Shown: piece after piece, positions 49,314 to 60,702 of the stretch
Layout of the letters: each line of letters begins with the position of its first letter
How positions within the stretch are numbered: position 1 is the first letter of the stretch
Assembly (NCBI RefSeq): GCF_000381905.1
Contig: NZ_KB907246.1
Location: 307,067 to 371,066, forward strand
Reading direction: 5' to 3'
DNA length: 64,000 bases
DNA from: Paenibacillus fonticola DSM 21315
Lineage (GTDB): Bacteria > Bacillota > Bacilli > Paenibacillales > Paenibacillaceae
The notes under the pieces: generated by a model
What the model was told of the DNA's origin: nothing
Database searches by the model: none
What the model saw: only the letters and a program-made list of their open reading frames with translations
Translations under genes and position numbers: made by a program

Positions 49314-49438
49314 TCCGCTGCTAGCGGATCACTTCCTGGTTGCGGCAATGGAAGAGTTCAACAGCTGGCATAGGCCGGCTTGAAGCCCGAAATAAGGCGA
49401 AGTCATTTTTTAAAGTGGCGAAGGGAGGAAAAATATAC

Positions 49439-49717
49439 ATGAGTCGCAGTCTGAAAAAGGGGCCATTTATTGATGGTTACCTGCTGAAGAAAGTGGAAGA
49501 AGCGAGCGCATCGAACAAGAAAGTGGTCATCAAAACTTGGTCCCGTCGCTCTACGATTTTCCCGCAATTCATTGGGCATACGTTCGGTGTGTATGATGGC
49601 CGCAAGCATGTTCCGGTATATGTTACTGAGGATATGGTCGGACACAAACTGGGCGAATTTGCTCCAACCCGTACCTATAAAGGTCATACGGACGATGATA
49701 AGAAAACGAGACGTTAA
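49439..49717 (+). CDS. rpsS: Ribosomal protein S19
   Basis: The 92-residue 30S head protein forms a pair with S13. [18 protein letters not shown] is the standard N-terminus and the ATG follows AAGGGAGG. The frame extends upstream without a binding site. The rplB-rpsS gap of 125 nt is larger than most in this operon and holds no gene. Confidence 0.98.
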   Translation: MSRSLKKGPFIDGYLLKKVEEASASNKKVVIKTWSRRSTIFPQFIGHTFGVYDGRKHVPVYVTEDMVGHKLGEFAPTRTYKGHTDDDKKTRR

Positions 49718-49753
49718 GGGATAAGTTCTTCGTTTGAGAGGAGGTAACACACA

Positions 49754-50086
49754 ATGGAAGCTAAAGCACATGCAAGGTCCATCCGTATTGCTCCACGGAA
49801 AGCTAAATTGGTTATCGATTTGATCCGTGGCAAGCAAGTTGGCGATGCTATCGCGATTCTGCGCCACACGCCAAAGGCCGCTTCCCCGATCGTGGAGAAG
49901 CTTTTGAATTCGGCGATTGCCAATGCTGAGCATAACTATTCTCTGGATGTAAATAAATTGGTTGTTACGGAAGCGTACGTAAACCAAGGTCCTACAATGA
50001 AACGTTTCCGCCCGCGGGCAATGGGACGTGCAAGTCGGATCAACAAACGCACCAGCCACATTACTTTGGTGGTATCCGAAAAATAA
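49754..50086 (+). CDS. rplV: Ribosomal protein L22
   Basis: The 110-residue protein has a long beta-hairpin that lines the exit tunnel ([23 protein letters not shown] region, about 78-100). The loop length is wild type, with no macrolide-resistance deletion. GAGAGGAGG precedes the ATG. rpsC starts 13 nt later. Confidence 0.98.
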   Translation: MEAKAHARSIRIAPRKAKLVIDLIRGKQVGDAIAILRHTPKAASPIVEKLLNSAIANAEHNYSLDVNKLVVTEAYVNQGPTMKRFRPRAMGRASRINKRTSHITLVVSEK

Positions 50087-50099
50087 GGAGGGAAAACGC

Positions 50100-50768
50100 G
50101 TGGGCCAAAAAGTAAATCCGGTCGGACTACGAGTAGGGATTATCCGTGACTGGGAATCCAAATGGTACGCAGGCAAAGATTTCGGTGATCTTTTGCTTGA
50201 AGACGTTAAAATTCGTGAGCACCTGAAAAATAAACTGAAAGACTCCGCGGTATCTCGGATCGAAATCGAGAGAGCGGCTAATCGTGTGAATGTAACGATC
50301 CATACTGCAAAACCGGGCATGGTTATCGGTAAAGGCGGTTCGGAAGTTGAAAACCTGCGTAATCAAATTACGAAAATCGCAGGCGGAAAAAAAGTTCACA
50401 TCAATATCTCTGAAATCAAAACTCCTGATCTTGACGCGATTCTTGTCGCTGAGAGCATCGCGCAACAACTGGAGCGTCGTGTGTCTTTCCGTCGTGCGCT
50501 TAAGCAGGCGATTCAAAGAACGATGCGCGCAGGCGCGAAAGGGATCAAAACAGCAGTCAGCGGTCGTCTTGGCGGTGCTGAGATTGCTCGTTCGGAAGGC
50601 TACAGTGAAGGAACTGTTCCACTTCATACGCTTCGCGCTGATATCGACTACGGTACGGCTGAAGCTCATACGACCTATGGACGCCTTGGCGTAAAAGTAT
50701 GGATTTATCGTGGAGAGGTTCTTCCTACGGCTAAGAAACAACAAGCTGCCCAGGAAGGAGGCAATTAA
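50100..50768 (+). CDS. rpsC: Ribosomal protein S3
   Basis: The 222-residue protein of the mRNA entry channel has an N-terminal KH domain with the GxxG loop in [12 protein letters not shown] (about 76-87). The start is GTG after AAGGAGGG, giving [17 protein letters not shown]; the longer frame upstream overlaps rplV. Confidence 0.98.
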   Translation: MGQKVNPVGLRVGIIRDWESKWYAGKDFGDLLLEDVKIREHLKNKLKDSAVSRIEIERAANRVNVTIHTAKPGMVIGKGGSEVENLRNQITKIAGGKKVHINISEIKTPDLDAILVAESIAQQLERRVSFRRALKQAIQRTMRAGAKGIKTAVSGRLGGAEIARSEGYSEGTVPLHTLRADIDYGTAEAHTTYGRLGVKVWIYRGEVLPTAKKQQAAQEGGN

Positions 50769-50770
50769 TC

Positions 50771-51205
50771 ATGTTGGTACCTAAACGTGTAAAACACCGC
50801 AAGCAGCAGCGCGGTAGTTTGAGAGGCCAAGCTAAAGGCGGAACTGAGCTGAACTTCGGCGAATACGGTCTGCAAGCTCTTGAGCCTACATGGATTACGA
50901 ACCGTCAAATCGAGGCTGCGCGTATCGCGATGACTCGTTACATCAAACGGGGCGGTAAAGTATGGATCAAAATTTTCCCTGACAAGCCAATTACTCAAAA
51001 GCCTCTCGAAGTGCGGATGGGTAGCGGTAAAGGTAACGTCGAGAAATGGGTTGCAGTTGTGAAACCAGGCAAAATCATGTTTGAGCTTGCTGGTGTATCC
51101 GAGGAAATCGCTCGTGAAGCTATGCGGCTTGCCGCTCACAAACTGCCAATCAAAACGAAGTTTGTGAAACGTGAAGAATTGGGTGGTGAAGCAAATGAAA
51201 GCTAA
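50771..51205 (+). CDS. rplP: Ribosomal protein L16
   Basis: The 144-residue protein near the A-site tRNA begins [15 protein letters not shown]. It lies two bases after the rpsC stop and uses GGAGG from inside the rpsC end. Its own end overlaps the rpmC start by 11 nt. Confidence 0.98.
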   Translation: MLVPKRVKHRKQQRGSLRGQAKGGTELNFGEYGLQALEPTWITNRQIEAARIAMTRYIKRGGKVWIKIFPDKPITQKPLEVRMGSGKGNVEKWVAVVKPGKIMFELAGVSEEIAREAMRLAAHKLPIKTKFVKREELGGEANES

Positions 51206-51395
51206 TGAACTTCGCAACTTAACCACTGCTGAAATCGAACAAAAAATCGCTGGTTTTAAGGAAGAGCTTTTCAACCTCCGTTTTCAATTGGCCACCGGCC
51301 AGCTTGATAACCCGACTCGGATCCGTGATGTGCGGAAAGATATAGCTCGTGCTAAAACCATTTTACATGAAAGAGAACTTGGTATTACTAGCTAA
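51195..51395 (+). CDS. rpmC: Ribosomal protein L29
   Basis: The 66-residue helical-hairpin protein sits beside L23 at the tunnel exit. [16 protein letters not shown] is the usual start, with GGGTGGTGA upstream. The ATG lies inside the last codons of rplP. Confidence 0.97.
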   Translation: MKANELRNLTTAEIEQKIAGFKEELFNLRFQLATGQLDNPTRIRDVRKDIARAKTILHERELGITS

Positions 51396-51445
51396 TACTG
51401 CGCTCCAAGTAAGCGAAGCGCCTAAGTCCAGGAAGGAGGCTAACC

Positions 51446-51709
51446 ATGAGCGAACGCAATGCCCGTAAAGTGCAAGTTGGTAAAGTTGTGAGCGACAAAA
51501 TGGATAAAACCATCGTTGTAGCTGTTGAGACTTACAAGAAGCATGATTTGTACCATAAGCGCATCAAATATACGAAGAAATTTAAAGCGCATGATGAGAA
51601 TAATACTGCAAAAATTGGTGATACCGTTAGAATCGCTGAAACTCGTCCGCTGTCTAAAGACAAGCGTTGGAGACTTGTAGAGATCGTCGAAAAAGCAGTT
51701 ATTATCTAA
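51446..51709 (+). CDS. rpsQ: Ribosomal protein S17
   Basis: The 87-residue OB-fold protein binds 16S rRNA early in assembly. [21 protein letters not shown] at the N-terminus matches the family. AGGAAGGAGG precedes the ATG. Confidence 0.97.
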   Translation: MSERNARKVQVGKVVSDKMDKTIVVAVETYKKHDLYHKRIKYTKKFKAHDENNTAKIGDTVRIAETRPLSKDKRWRLVEIVEKAVII

Positions 51710-51745
51710 TAGCATGGCAGCTTATATTGAAAGGAGGAAATCCCC

Positions 51746-52114
51746 ATGATTCAAGCTTTCTCTCGATTGAATGTAGCCGACAACTCCGGTGCGAAGGAAC
51801 TGATGTGTATCCGCGTGCTTGGCGGTACGAATCGCCGTTCGGCGCAAATCGGTGATCTGATCGTTTGTTCCGTGAAACAAGCAACACCTGGGGGCGTTGT
51901 CAAAAAAGGAGACGTTGTTAGAGCGGTTATCGTTCGTACGAAGCGTTCTGTTCGTCGTAAAGACGGCTCCTACATTTCTTTTGACGAAAATGCAGCGGTT
52001 GTTGTTAAAGATGACAAGAGCCCGCGCGGCACACGTATTTTCGGACCTGTTGCTCGTGAACTTCGCGATAGAGATTTCATGAAAATCATTTCCTTGGCTC
52101 CGGAAGTTATCTAG
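51746..52114 (+). CDS. rplN: Ribosomal protein L14
   Basis: The 122-residue intersubunit-bridge protein is nearly invariant. [19 protein letters not shown] opens the protein and [20 protein letters not shown] closes it. GAAAGGAGG precedes the ATG. Confidence 0.98.
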   Translation: MIQAFSRLNVADNSGAKELMCIRVLGGTNRRSAQIGDLIVCSVKQATPGGVVKKGDVVRAVIVRTKRSVRRKDGSYISFDENAAVVVKDDKSPRGTRIFGPVARELRDRDFMKIISLAPEVI

Positions 52115-52160
52115 TACGTATGTGAACCATGAAGTTTCGACGAAACAGGAGGTGTAAAGA

Positions 52161-52514
52161 ATGCCTAGACTGAAAAAGATTTTGGAATCCCATAACAATA
52201 AACTGCACGTCAAAAAGGACGACACGGTTATCGTGATCAGCGGGAAGGACAAAGGCAAGAAAGGCCGCGTCATCGCCGCGTATCCTCGCGAAAACCGCGT
52301 GCTTGTGGAAGGCGTGAATATGGTTAAGAAGCACCAAAAACCTAATCAGCTGAACCCGCAAGGCGGAATTATTGAGAAGGAAGCTCCGATTCATGTTTCG
52401 AACGTTATGCATGTTGATCCTAAGAGCGGAGGCGTAACCCGTATCGGTTACAAAGTGTTGGACAACGGCAAGAAGGTTCGTGTTGCTAAAAAATCGGGTG
52501 AAGTAATCGACTAA
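52161..52514 (+). CDS. rplX: Ribosomal protein L24
   Basis: The 117-residue assembly-initiating protein has a KOW motif ([16 protein letters not shown], about 24-39). It is slightly longer than the 103-residue B. subtilis form, mainly in the N-terminal segment. AGGAGGTG precedes the ATG. Confidence 0.97.
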   Translation: MPRLKKILESHNNKLHVKKDDTVIVISGKDKGKKGRVIAAYPRENRVLVEGVNMVKKHQKPNQLNPQGGIIEKEAPIHVSNVMHVDPKSGGVTRIGYKVLDNGKKVRVAKKSGEVID

Positions 52515-52547
52515 TCCAGTAACGCAAAGAAAGGAGGTCCATGATTC

Positions 52548-53090
52548 ATGGCAGCAAGATTGAAAGAACGTTTTTTGAATGAAGTAACGCCTGCTTTGAT
52601 TCAAAAATTCAACTATACAACGGTAATGCAAGTGCCTAAAGTTGAGAAGGTAGTTATCAATATGGGTGTTGGCGAAGCCGTAGCAAACTCGAAAGTGCTT
52701 GATTCCGCAGTGAACGATTTGCAGTTGATTGCCGGACAAAAGCCGGTTATCACGCGCGCTAAGAAATCCATCGCCGGATTTAAGCTTCGTGAGAACATGC
52801 CAATCGGCGTGAAGGTAACTCTTCGCGGCGAGCGTATGTACCATTTCCTCGACAAATTGTTCAACGTAACGCTTCCGCGTGTACGTGACTTCCACGGCGT
52901 ATCGAACAAAGCGTTTGACGGACGCGGCAACTACACGCTTGGTTTGAAAGAGCAATTGATTTTCCCTGAGATCGAATACGATCAAGTAGACAAAGTTCGC
53001 GGTATGGACATCGTTATTGTAACGACGGCTAAGACGGATGAAGAGTCCCGTGAATTGCTCACTGGACTGGGAATGCCTTTTGTAAAGTAA
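52548..53090 (+). CDS. rplE: Ribosomal protein L5
   Basis: The 180-residue 5S rRNA-binding protein touches the P-site tRNA. The [19 protein letters not shown] segment and the [16 protein letters not shown] end are standard. AAAGGAGG precedes the ATG. Confidence 0.98.
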   Translation: MAARLKERFLNEVTPALIQKFNYTTVMQVPKVEKVVINMGVGEAVANSKVLDSAVNDLQLIAGQKPVITRAKKSIAGFKLRENMPIGVKVTLRGERMYHFLDKLFNVTLPRVRDFHGVSNKAFDGRGNYTLGLKEQLIFPEIEYDQVDKVRGMDIVIVTTAKTDEESRELLTGLGMPFVK

Positions 53091-53139
53091 GATAGTTCGT
53101 TATGAATTCTCCGAAACTATTTAGGAGGTGTCAGGCTAA

Positions 53140-53325
53140 GTGGCAAAAACTTCGATGAAAGTTAAACAACAACGCGCACCGAAATTCAAAGTACGGGCAT
53201 ATACCCGCTGTGAGCGTTGCGGTCGTCCACATTCGGTACTGCAAAAGTTTAAAATATGCAGAATTTGTTTCCGTGAATTAGCTTATAAAGGCCAGATTCC
53301 TGGCGTGAAAAAAGCAAGCTGGTAA
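53140..53325 (+). CDS. rpsZ: Ribosomal protein S14, zinc-binding type Z
   Basis: The 61-residue zinc form has C24/C27 and C40/C43. Many Firmicutes hold a longer zinc-free copy elsewhere for zinc limitation. The start is GTG after TTAGGAGGTG. It ends KKASW as in B. subtilis. Confidence 0.98.
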   Translation: MAKTSMKVKQQRAPKFKVRAYTRCERCGRPHSVLQKFKICRICFRELAYKGQIPGVKKASW

Positions 53326-53356
53326 ACAATCAACAACGGGAAGGAGGTTTACACGT

Positions 53357-53755
53357 ATGACTATGTCAGATCCAATTGCAGATATGCTTACTCGTATTCG
53401 TAACGCGAACACAGTTCGCCACGAAACGGTGGAACTGCCTGCCTCAACGATCAAGAAGCAAATCGCCGAGATTCTGAAGCGTGAAGGCTTCATCCGCGAT
53501 GCAGAATATATCGATGACAACAAACAGGGGATCATCCGTCTTTTCCTGAAGTACGGCCCTAACAATGAGCGCGTTATTACTGGCTTGAAGAGAATCAGTA
53601 AACCAGGTCTTCGCGTTTACACGAAGAGCAATGAAGTTCCTCGTGTGCTGGGCGGTTTGGGAATCGCGATTATTTCCACTTCCAAAGGTGTTATGACCGA
53701 CAAAGAAGCACGTCAGTCTAAAGCCGGCGGCGAAGTTGTCTGCTACGTTTGGTAA
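53357..53755 (+). CDS. rpsH: Ribosomal protein S8
   Basis: The 132-residue 16S rRNA-binding protein begins [17 protein letters not shown]. In E. coli S8 represses the spc operon; I did not identify a site here. The ATG at 53357 lies nine bases after AAGGAGG; an ATG two codons on is possible. Confidence 0.98.
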   Translation: MTMSDPIADMLTRIRNANTVRHETVELPASTIKKQIAEILKREGFIRDAEYIDDNKQGIIRLFLKYGPNNERVITGLKRISKPGLRVYTKSNEVPRVLGGLGIAIISTSKGVMTDKEARQSKAGGEVVCYVW

Positions 53756-53785
53756 TTAACGTCACAAAACAAGGAGGTGCAGCAA

Positions 53786-54328
53786 ATGTCTCGAATTGGT
53801 CGCAAACCAATTACAGTACCAAGTGGTGTGGATATCACACTTGATAATAACGTGATTACGGTAAAAGGACCGAAAGGTTCTTTGACTCGTGAACTTCACA
53901 AGGACATGAAAATCACTGTTGACAACAACGAGATCACAGTGGAACGTCCTTCTGATCATAAAACGCATCGTTCCCTGCACGGTACAACACGCAGTGTAGT
54001 GAGCAACATGGTAAGCGGAGTAACCGAAGGTTTCACCAGAAACCTTGAGCTGGTTGGGGTCGGATACCGCGCAAGCAAATCCGGAGAGAAGCTCGTACTC
54101 AACGTAGGGTACTCTCATCCAGTGGAAATCACTCCAGAGCAAGGCATTACATTTGAAGTGCCTTCCAACACGAAGATCGTCGTTAGCGGAATCAATAAAG
54201 AGCGTGTTGGCGAATACGCTGCTAAAATCCGTTCCGTACGCGAGCCTGAGCCGTACAAAGGCAAAGGGATCAAGTACGAAGGTGAGCGCATTATTCGTAA
54301 AGAAGGTAAAGCCGGTAAGAAGAAATAA
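53786..54328 (+). CDS. rplF: Ribosomal protein L6
   Basis: The 180-residue two-domain protein lies near the factor-binding site. Start [17 protein letters not shown] follows AAGGAGGTG; the ATG three codons upstream falls too close to that site. The C-terminal basic tail KEGKAGKKK is typical. Confidence 0.98.
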   Translation: MSRIGRKPITVPSGVDITLDNNVITVKGPKGSLTRELHKDMKITVDNNEITVERPSDHKTHRSLHGTTRSVVSNMVSGVTEGFTRNLELVGVGYRASKSGEKLVLNVGYSHPVEITPEQGITFEVPSNTKIVVSGINKERVGEYAAKIRSVREPEPYKGKGIKYEGERIIRKEGKAGKKK

Positions 54329-54411
54329 CTTTCTTCTTAGCGGACCAATCCTTCTGGCGAGTTGAACGATATGTGTTGTTTACGTAAACCGAAGGGAGTG
54401 AAATGGAAGTC

Positions 54412-54780
54412 ATGATTACTAAAGCTGACAAGAACAAAGCTCGTCTGAAAAGACATTTGCGCGTACGGAGAAAAATCCAAGGAACGGCTGTTCGTCCGAG
54501 ATTGAACGTATTCCGTTCTTCCAAACATATCTATGCACAGCTGATCGATGATGTGGCTGGGGTAACTCTCGTGTCGGCATCGACGCTTGATAAAGAATTG
54601 AGCGGAAACATTACTAGCGGCGGCAATGTTGAGTCTGCCAGCAAAGTTGGCGAACTGATCGCGAAACGTGCTCAAGACAAAGGCTTCAAAAACATCGTGT
54701 TTGACCGTGGCGGATACTTGTACCATGGACGTGTTCAGGCGCTGGCTGAAGCGGCTCGCGAAGCAGGCCTTGAATTCTAG
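54412..54780 (+). CDS. rplR: Ribosomal protein L18
   Basis: The 122-residue 5S rRNA-binding protein starts [15 protein letters not shown] in agreement with the family. An ATG three codons earlier is closer to GGGAG, so the true start may be 54403. [12 protein letters not shown] near the C-terminus is diagnostic. Confidence 0.96.
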   Translation: MITKADKNKARLKRHLRVRRKIQGTAVRPRLNVFRSSKHIYAQLIDDVAGVTLVSASTLDKELSGNITSGGNVESASKVGELIAKRAQDKGFKNIVFDRGGYLYHGRVQALAEAAREAGLEF

Positions 54781-54807
54781 AATAATGACTAAAAGGAGGT
54801 TAACGAC

Positions 54808-55305
54808 TTGCGTGTAGATCCGAATACTTTAGAACTGACTGAAAGAGTTGTAAATATTAACCGCGTAGCTAAAGTAGTTAAAGGCGGACGCCGTTTTAGC
54901 TTCAGTGCGCTAGTAGTTGTCGGGGACGGCAAAGGCTGGGTTGGCGCTGGAATCGGTAAGGCAGGCGAGGTTCCTGATGCGATTCGCAAAGGAATTGAAG
55001 ATGCCAAGAAAAACCTTGTATTCGTTCCGCTCGTAGGAACGACACTCCCTCACCAAGTAATCGGTCACTTCGGTGCAGGCCGCGTGCTTCTTAAACCGGC
55101 TTCCGAAGGTACTGGGGTTATCGCAGGCGGACCAGTTCGTGCGGTACTCGAACTTGCTGGCGTAGGCGACATTCTAACAAAATCATTAGGTTCTTCGAAT
55201 TCCATCAACATGGTTAACGCGACTTTGGAGGGCTTGTCCCGTCTGAAACGCGCTGAAGATGTTGCGAAATTACGCGGTAAAACCGTCGAAGAACTTCTCG
55301 GTTAA
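54808..55305 (+). CDS. rpsE: Ribosomal protein S5
   Basis: The 165-residue protein shapes decoding and the mRNA entry channel. [18 protein letters not shown] (the loop bearing spectinomycin-resistance positions) is wild type. The start is TTG after AAAAGGAGG, giving [13 protein letters not shown]. Confidence 0.97.
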   Translation: MRVDPNTLELTERVVNINRVAKVVKGGRRFSFSALVVVGDGKGWVGAGIGKAGEVPDAIRKGIEDAKKNLVFVPLVGTTLPHQVIGHFGAGRVLLKPASEGTGVIAGGPVRAVLELAGVGDILTKSLGSSNSINMVNATLEGLSRLKRAEDVAKLRGKTVEELLG

Positions 55306-55317
55306 GGAGGGAATCTC

Positions 55318-55503
55318 ATGGCTAAACTGCAAATTACCCTCGTACGTAGTTTGATTGGCACATCGGAGAGACAACGCACAACCGTTAATACATTGGGGCT
55401 GCGTAAAGTGAATCAATCCGTGGTTCAACAAGACAATCCTGCCATCCGCGGCATGATTAATCATGTAAGCCACCTGGTATCCGTTGAAGAAATCCAAGGA
55501 TAA
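55318..55503 (+). CDS. rpmD: Ribosomal protein L30
   Basis: The 61-residue protein has the typical [17 protein letters not shown] start and [12 protein letters not shown] end. It begins 12 nt after rpsE, with TAAGGAGGG upstream. The following 104 nt to rplO hold no gene. Confidence 0.97.
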   Translation: MAKLQITLVRSLIGTSERQRTTVNTLGLRKVNQSVVQQDNPAIRGMINHVSHLVSVEEIQG

Positions 55504-55607
55504 TTCCCTGACGAACAATAGCGATTTTCGTTATGTATCGTAATGGTGAGCCTTTGGGTTGCCGTTATTTGCAAGTACAAACAATAAATAAGGAGGTGCA
55601 ACGAACG

Positions 55608-56048
55608 ATGAAGTTACATGAGCTTTCCCCAGCTCCAGGTTCCCGCAAAGAGCGCAAACGCGTAGGCCGCGGAACAGGTAGTGGTATGGGTAAAACATCA
55701 ACTCGTGGTCACAAAGGTCAAAATGCTCGTTCCGGCGGTGGTGTTCGTCCGGGCTTCGAAGGCGGTCAAAACCCGTTGTATCGTCGCTTGCCAAAGCGCG
55801 GATTTACGAATCCGACGCGGAAAGAGTATGCGATTGTGAACACCCAGGAATTAAACAACTTTGCGGCGGATACAGAGGTTACTCCTGAGCTGTTGTTTGA
55901 ACAAGGAATCGTGAAAAACGCCAAAAGCGGCATCAAGATTCTTGGCAACGGTGAACTGACTGTCAAACTGACAGTTAAAGCGAATAAGTTCTCCCAATCC
56001 GCGGTAGAGAAAATCGAGGCTGCCGGCGGTAAAACCGAGGTGATCTAA
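55608..56048 (+). CDS. rplO: Ribosomal protein L15
   Basis: The 146-residue late-assembly protein has the Gly/Arg-rich N-terminal arm [20 protein letters not shown] (about 18-37). ATG follows AAGGAGGTG; the frame upstream is spacer. The stop overlaps the secY start by one base. Confidence 0.98.
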   Translation: MKLHELSPAPGSRKERKRVGRGTGSGMGKTSTRGHKGQNARSGGGVRPGFEGGQNPLYRRLPKRGFTNPTRKEYAIVNTQELNNFAADTEVTPELLFEQGIVKNAKSGIKILGNGELTVKLTVKANKFSQSAVEKIEAAGGKTEVI

Positions 56049-57346
56049 TGTTTAAAACCATTCAGAACATTTGGCGCGTTAAAGATTTGCGTACCCGTAT
56101 TCTGTTCACGCTCTTCGTGTTTATTATTTACCGGATCGGTACATTCGTTCCGGTTCCGGGCGTTAATAAGCAAGTATTTGAACAGAGCAACACAGCGGGC
56201 AGCGATTTGCTCGGGCTATTGAACACCTTTTCGGGCGGCGCGTTAATGAACTTCTCGATTTTTGCGATCGGGATCTTCCCTTATATTACGGCCTCCATTA
56301 TCATACAGCTTCTGTCTATGGATGTTATTCCTAAGCTGGCAGAATGGGCGAAACAAGGTGAGCACGGTAAGAGGAAGTCGGCCCAAGTCACTCGTTACTT
56401 AACAGTTGTCCTGGCGCTGATTCAAGCTTTTGCCACCTCGATTGGTTTCAACCGTTTGTATGGTATCGAGATGATCCCTAATGCGACGTTTGGGGATTAT
56501 ATGTTAATCGCGATCGTATTGACCGCAGGTACGTCGTTCTTGATGTGGCTGGGTGAGCAGATTACGGAGAAAGGTATCGGTAACGGTATTTCCCTCATTA
56601 TTTTTGCGGGTATTGTTGCTTCGATCCCTACTCATATTCAGAGCATCGCCACGTCTAATTTCATTGTTCCAGATCAGCTCTTCATGAATATCGTGAAGGC
56701 TATAGCGATTGTCATCGTGCTGGTGCTGATTGTGATCGGTGTTATCTATATCCAGCAGGCGATACGTAAAATTCCGGTGCAATACGCGAAGCGTGTTGTC
56801 GGGAATAAAATGTATGGCGGCCAAAATACGCATATTCCGCTCAAAATTAACGCAGCGGGCGTAATTCCGGTTATCTTCGCTTCATCCTTGCTGCAGTTTC
56901 CAGTAGTCCTCGCCAGCTTCTGGTCAACACATGGCTGGGCACAATGGATCAGCAGCAATATGAACATTGACCGTCCGCTTGGCATTGTGCTGTATGTAAT
57001 CATGATTATTGGATTTACGTTCTTCTATACTTTCGTACAGATGAACCCGCAGCAAATGGCGGATAACATGAAGAAGAATGGCGGCTATATTCCAGGGATT
57101 CGTCCGGGGAAAACAACGGCTACTTACTTGACCCGGGTGCTATCCAGACTGACGATGACGGGAGCACTGTTCCTTGCATTCATCTCAGTGATACCGGTTA
57201 TTCTCGGTGCAGTGGCTGGATTGCCGCGATCCGTGCAAATTGGCGGTACTTCGATTCTGATCGTTATCGGTGTTGCGCTAGATACGATGAAGACGATTGA
57301 AGGGCAATTGATTAAGCGTCATTACAAAGGCTTCATTAATAAATAG
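56048..57346 (+). CDS. secY: SecY, channel of the protein translocase
   Basis: The 432-residue ten-span membrane protein forms the Sec pore with SecE. Signatures include GIFPYITASIIIQLL (plug-proximal) and NPQQMADNMKKNGGYIPGIRPG. Translation is coupled to rplO through TAATG. An inverted repeat at 57350-57396 follows. Confidence 0.98.
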   Translation: MFKTIQNIWRVKDLRTRILFTLFVFIIYRIGTFVPVPGVNKQVFEQSNTAGSDLLGLLNTFSGGALMNFSIFAIGIFPYITASIIIQLLSMDVIPKLAEWAKQGEHGKRKSAQVTRYLTVVLALIQAFATSIGFNRLYGIEMIPNATFGDYMLIAIVLTAGTSFLMWLGEQITEKGIGNGISLIIFAGIVASIPTHIQSIATSNFIVPDQLFMNIVKAIAIVIVLVLIVIGVIYIQQAIRKIPVQYAKRVVGNKMYGGQNTHIPLKINAAGVIPVIFASSLLQFPVVLASFWSTHGWAQWISSNMNIDRPLGIVLYVIMIIGFTFFYTFVQMNPQQMADNMKKNGGYIPGIRPGKTTATYLTRVLSRLTMTGALFLAFISVIPVILGAVAGLPRSVQIGGTSILIVIGVALDTMKTIEGQLIKRHYKGFINK

Positions 57347-57349
57347 GGG

Positions 57350-57396
57350 ATAGGTTCCAGGATTGAGCTTGGTTAACGAACTCTCCTGGCGCCTAT
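57350..57396 (+). other. Inverted repeat between secY and adk
   Basis: ATAGG and CCAGG pair with CCTGG and CCTAT, separated by small TT/CG internal loops and a 23-nt loop. Only scattered T residues follow, so it may be a weak attenuator or processing site. Confidence 0.55.
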
Positions 57397-57412
57397 TATT
57401 CTGTTTTCTTAG

Positions 57413-58090
<678 letters not shown>

Positions 58091-58093
58091 GTA

Positions 58094-58846
58094 ATGATCA
58101 TTTGTAAATCCGAAACGGAACTAGGCTTTATGAGAGAAGCAGGGCGGATCGTCGCGGAGACGCACAGGCTCATGGTGCAATCGATTGAGCCCGGGATTAC
58201 GACGGGGGAACTCGATCAGATTGCAGATAAGTACATTCGCAGTCAAGGCGCGGTGCCGTCTTTCAAAGATTACAACGGCTTTCCTTACAGCATTTGCGCT
58301 TCGGTTAACGAAGAATTGGTACATGGATTTCCCGGCAAACGCAAACTGAATGAAGGCGACATTATCAGTCTTGATATCGGTGCGGAGTATCGCGGCTATC
58401 ATGGAGACTCGGCATGGACTTATCCGGTTGGCGAGATTTCCGATGAGGCAAAGAAGCTTCTCGAAGTTACGGAAGGCTCTCTCTTTGCTGGGCTTGAGCT
58501 TGTCAAACCTGATGTTCGCTTATTCACGATATCGCATGCTATTCAGCGTTACATTGAAGATGCAGGATTCTCAGTCGTCCGCGAATATGTCGGTCACGGC
58601 ATCGGCGCGAATCTTCATGAGGAACCACAAATTCCGAATTACGGTATTCCAGATCGTGGCCCGCGTCTGAAGCCAGGCATGGTTCTAGCTATTGAACCAA
58701 TGGTCAACGTAGGCAAGCGATATGTAAGAACGCTGGAAGATAATTGGACAGTCGTTACAGTTGACGGCTCGCTCTGCGCTCATTTCGAGCATACCGTAGC
58801 AGTTACGGCTGACGGTATGGAAATTCTCACGAAGCTGGACGTGTAG
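58094..58846 (+). CDS. map: Methionine aminopeptidase, type I
   Basis: The 250-residue metalloenzyme removes N-terminal Met from new proteins. All five metal ligands are visible: D94, D105, H168, E201 and E232. The binding site is weak and lies in the adk end, so translation is probably coupled to adk. Confidence 0.97.
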   Translation: MIICKSETELGFMREAGRIVAETHRLMVQSIEPGITTGELDQIADKYIRSQGAVPSFKDYNGFPYSICASVNEELVHGFPGKRKLNEGDIISLDIGAEYRGYHGDSAWTYPVGEISDEAKKLLEVTEGSLFAGLELVKPDVRLFTISHAIQRYIEDAGFSVVREYVGHGIGANLHEEPQIPNYGIPDRGPRLKPGMVLAIEPMVNVGKRYVRTLEDNWTVVTVDGSLCAHFEHTVAVTADGMEILTKLDV

Positions 58847-58849
58847 GCG

Positions 58850-59164
58850 ATGAAGGTGGATCACCGCTCAGAAGCCGAGGTCGGCCAAATGGTGAGAGTT
58901 TTGAAGGGCAAGGATGCCGGGACAGTTGCTGTTGTTGTAGCGATTGTGGACACCAAGTTCGTACTTATCGCCGATGGGAACAAACGAAAGTTTGATCAGC
59001 CCAAACGGAAGAATGTACAGCATCTCGAACTTTCGCCAGTCATTAGCAGCGAGGTTGTTCACAGTTTGCAGGAAAGCGGACGGGTAACGAATGCGAAGCT
59101 GCGTCATGCAGTGCTTTCATTTGTTAAATCCGCCAATTTAAATGCTGAAGAGAAAGGAGACTGA
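58850..59164 (+). CDS. KOW-domain RNA-binding protein, L14e-like
   Basis: The 104-residue protein has a KOW-type segment ([21 protein letters not shown], about 12-32). It resembles the small protein encoded between map and infA in B. subtilis (ybzG). The usual length of that protein is about 75, so this one carries extra C-terminal residues. A ribosome-associated role is inferred. It is spaced by only 3 nt on each side. Confidence 0.85.
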   Translation: MKVDHRSEAEVGQMVRVLKGKDAGTVAVVVAIVDTKFVLIADGNKRKFDQPKRKNVQHLELSPVISSEVVHSLQESGRVTNAKLRHAVLSFVKSANLNAEEKGD

Positions 59165-59166
59165 CT

Positions 59167-59382
59167 GTGGCTAAGGAAGATGTCATTGAAGTCGAAGGTG
59201 TAGTTGTAGAACCGCTGCCGAATGCTACTTTCAAAGTGGAGCTTGAGAACGGTCATCAAATTCTCGCTCATGTTTCCGGTAAGCTGCGGATGCATTTCAT
59301 CCGTATTCTGACGGGAGACAAAGTGGTCGTTCAACTATCACCGTACGATCTTACCAAAGGTCGTATTACTTACCGTAAATAG
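59167..59382 (+). CDS. infA: Translation initiation factor IF-1
   Basis: The 71-residue OB-fold factor occupies the A site during initiation. The start is GTG after [31 protein letters not shown] and the [11 protein letters not shown] end are typical. Confidence 0.97.
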   Translation: MAKEDVIEVEGVVVEPLPNATFKVELENGHQILAHVSGKLRMHFIRILTGDKVVVQLSPYDLTKGRITYRK

Positions 59383-59497
59383 ATACCATACCATTTCTAA
59401 CAAATATGTGGTATGATATTCAGGTTGAGTAAATGTAACGATTTTAGCTCTATGAAGTAAGCTTGCTCGGTTATGCCGGGCGGGTGTTGTGCAAGGT

Positions 59498-59767
<270 letters not shown>

Positions 59768-59787
59768 AGAAGGGGGTGTAGCGTAAA

Positions 59788-60156
59788 ATGGCTCGTATAG
59801 CTGGTGTGGATTTGCCACGTGACAAACGCGTTGAGATCGCCTTAACTTACATTTTCGGAATCGGTAAAACGACTTCCCAGAAAATCCTGAATACGACAGG
59901 CATCAATCCGGACACTCGTGTTCGTGATTTGACGGAAGATGAGGTTAGCAAACTACGCGAAACGATCGACAAAGAGGTTAAAGTAGAAGGTGACCTGCGT
60001 CGTGAAATTTCCTTAAATATTAAACGTTTGATCGAAATTGGCTGCTACCGTGGTGTGCGTCATCGTCGTGGCCTGCCTGTTCGCGGACAACGTACGAAAA
60101 CGAATGCCCGTACTCGTAAGGGTCCTCGTCGTACAGTAGCGAACAAGAAGAAATAA
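59788..60156 (+). CDS. rpsM: Ribosomal protein S13
   Basis: The 122-residue 30S head protein forms intersubunit bridges and contacts P-site tRNA with its basic tail. [21 protein letters not shown] is the family start, with GAAGGGGGTG upstream. Confidence 0.98.
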   Translation: MARIAGVDLPRDKRVEIALTYIFGIGKTTSQKILNTTGINPDTRVRDLTEDEVSKLRETIDKEVKVEGDLRREISLNIKRLIEIGCYRGVRHRRGLPVRGQRTKTNARTRKGPRRTVANKKK

Positions 60157-60175
60157 GAAGGGAGGATAACAGACA

Positions 60176-60571
60176 ATGGCTAAACCAAAAAAAGTCGTAC
60201 GTACTAAACGTCGTGACCGTAAAAATATTGAATCCGGTGTGGCACATATTCGCTCCACCTTTAACAATACGATTGTAACGATTACGGATCCGCACGGTAA
60301 TGCGATCTCCTGGGCCAGCTCCGGCGGCCAAGGGTTCAAGGGTTCCCGTAAATCTACTCCATTTGCTGCGCAAATGGCTGCAGAGACCGCTGCGAAAGCG
60401 GCAATGGAACACGGTATGAAATCTGTCGAGGTTATGGTTAAAGGTCCTGGAGCCGGCCGTGAAGCCGCTATCCGTTCCCTGCAAGCGGCAGGCCTCGAAG
60501 TCAACATGATTAAAGACGTGACTCCAATCCCGCATAACGGTTGCCGTCCTCCAAAACGCCGTCGTGTTTAA
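60176..60571 (+). CDS. rpsK: Ribosomal protein S11
   Basis: The 131-residue platform protein shows the [21 protein letters not shown] signature and the C-terminal [20 protein letters not shown] precedes the ATG, 20 nt after rpsM. Confidence 0.98.
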   Translation: MAKPKKVVRTKRRDRKNIESGVAHIRSTFNNTIVTITDPHGNAISWASSGGQGFKGSRKSTPFAAQMAAETAAKAAMEHGMKSVEVMVKGPGAGREAAIRSLQAAGLEVNMIKDVTPIPHNGCRPPKRRRV

Positions 60572-60573
60572 TG

Positions 60574-60610
60574 AAGTTGCATAGAATGTGGTATAACAAC
60601 ATTGCAACTT
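60574..60610 (+). other. Hairpin between rpsK and rpoA
   Basis: AAGTTGCA (60574-60581) pairs perfectly with TGCAACTT (60603-60610) around a 21-nt loop. It lies right after the rpsK stop, in a 131-nt gap before rpoA. No T-run follows. Confidence 0.65.
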
Positions 60611-60702
60611 GGTAACAATGGTTGTTTAGGCATACTACATGATACACTTCAGGAGACAGGGCAGTTTTTACAGGAACGACGTTTTGAAGGAGGGGTAATT
60701 TC

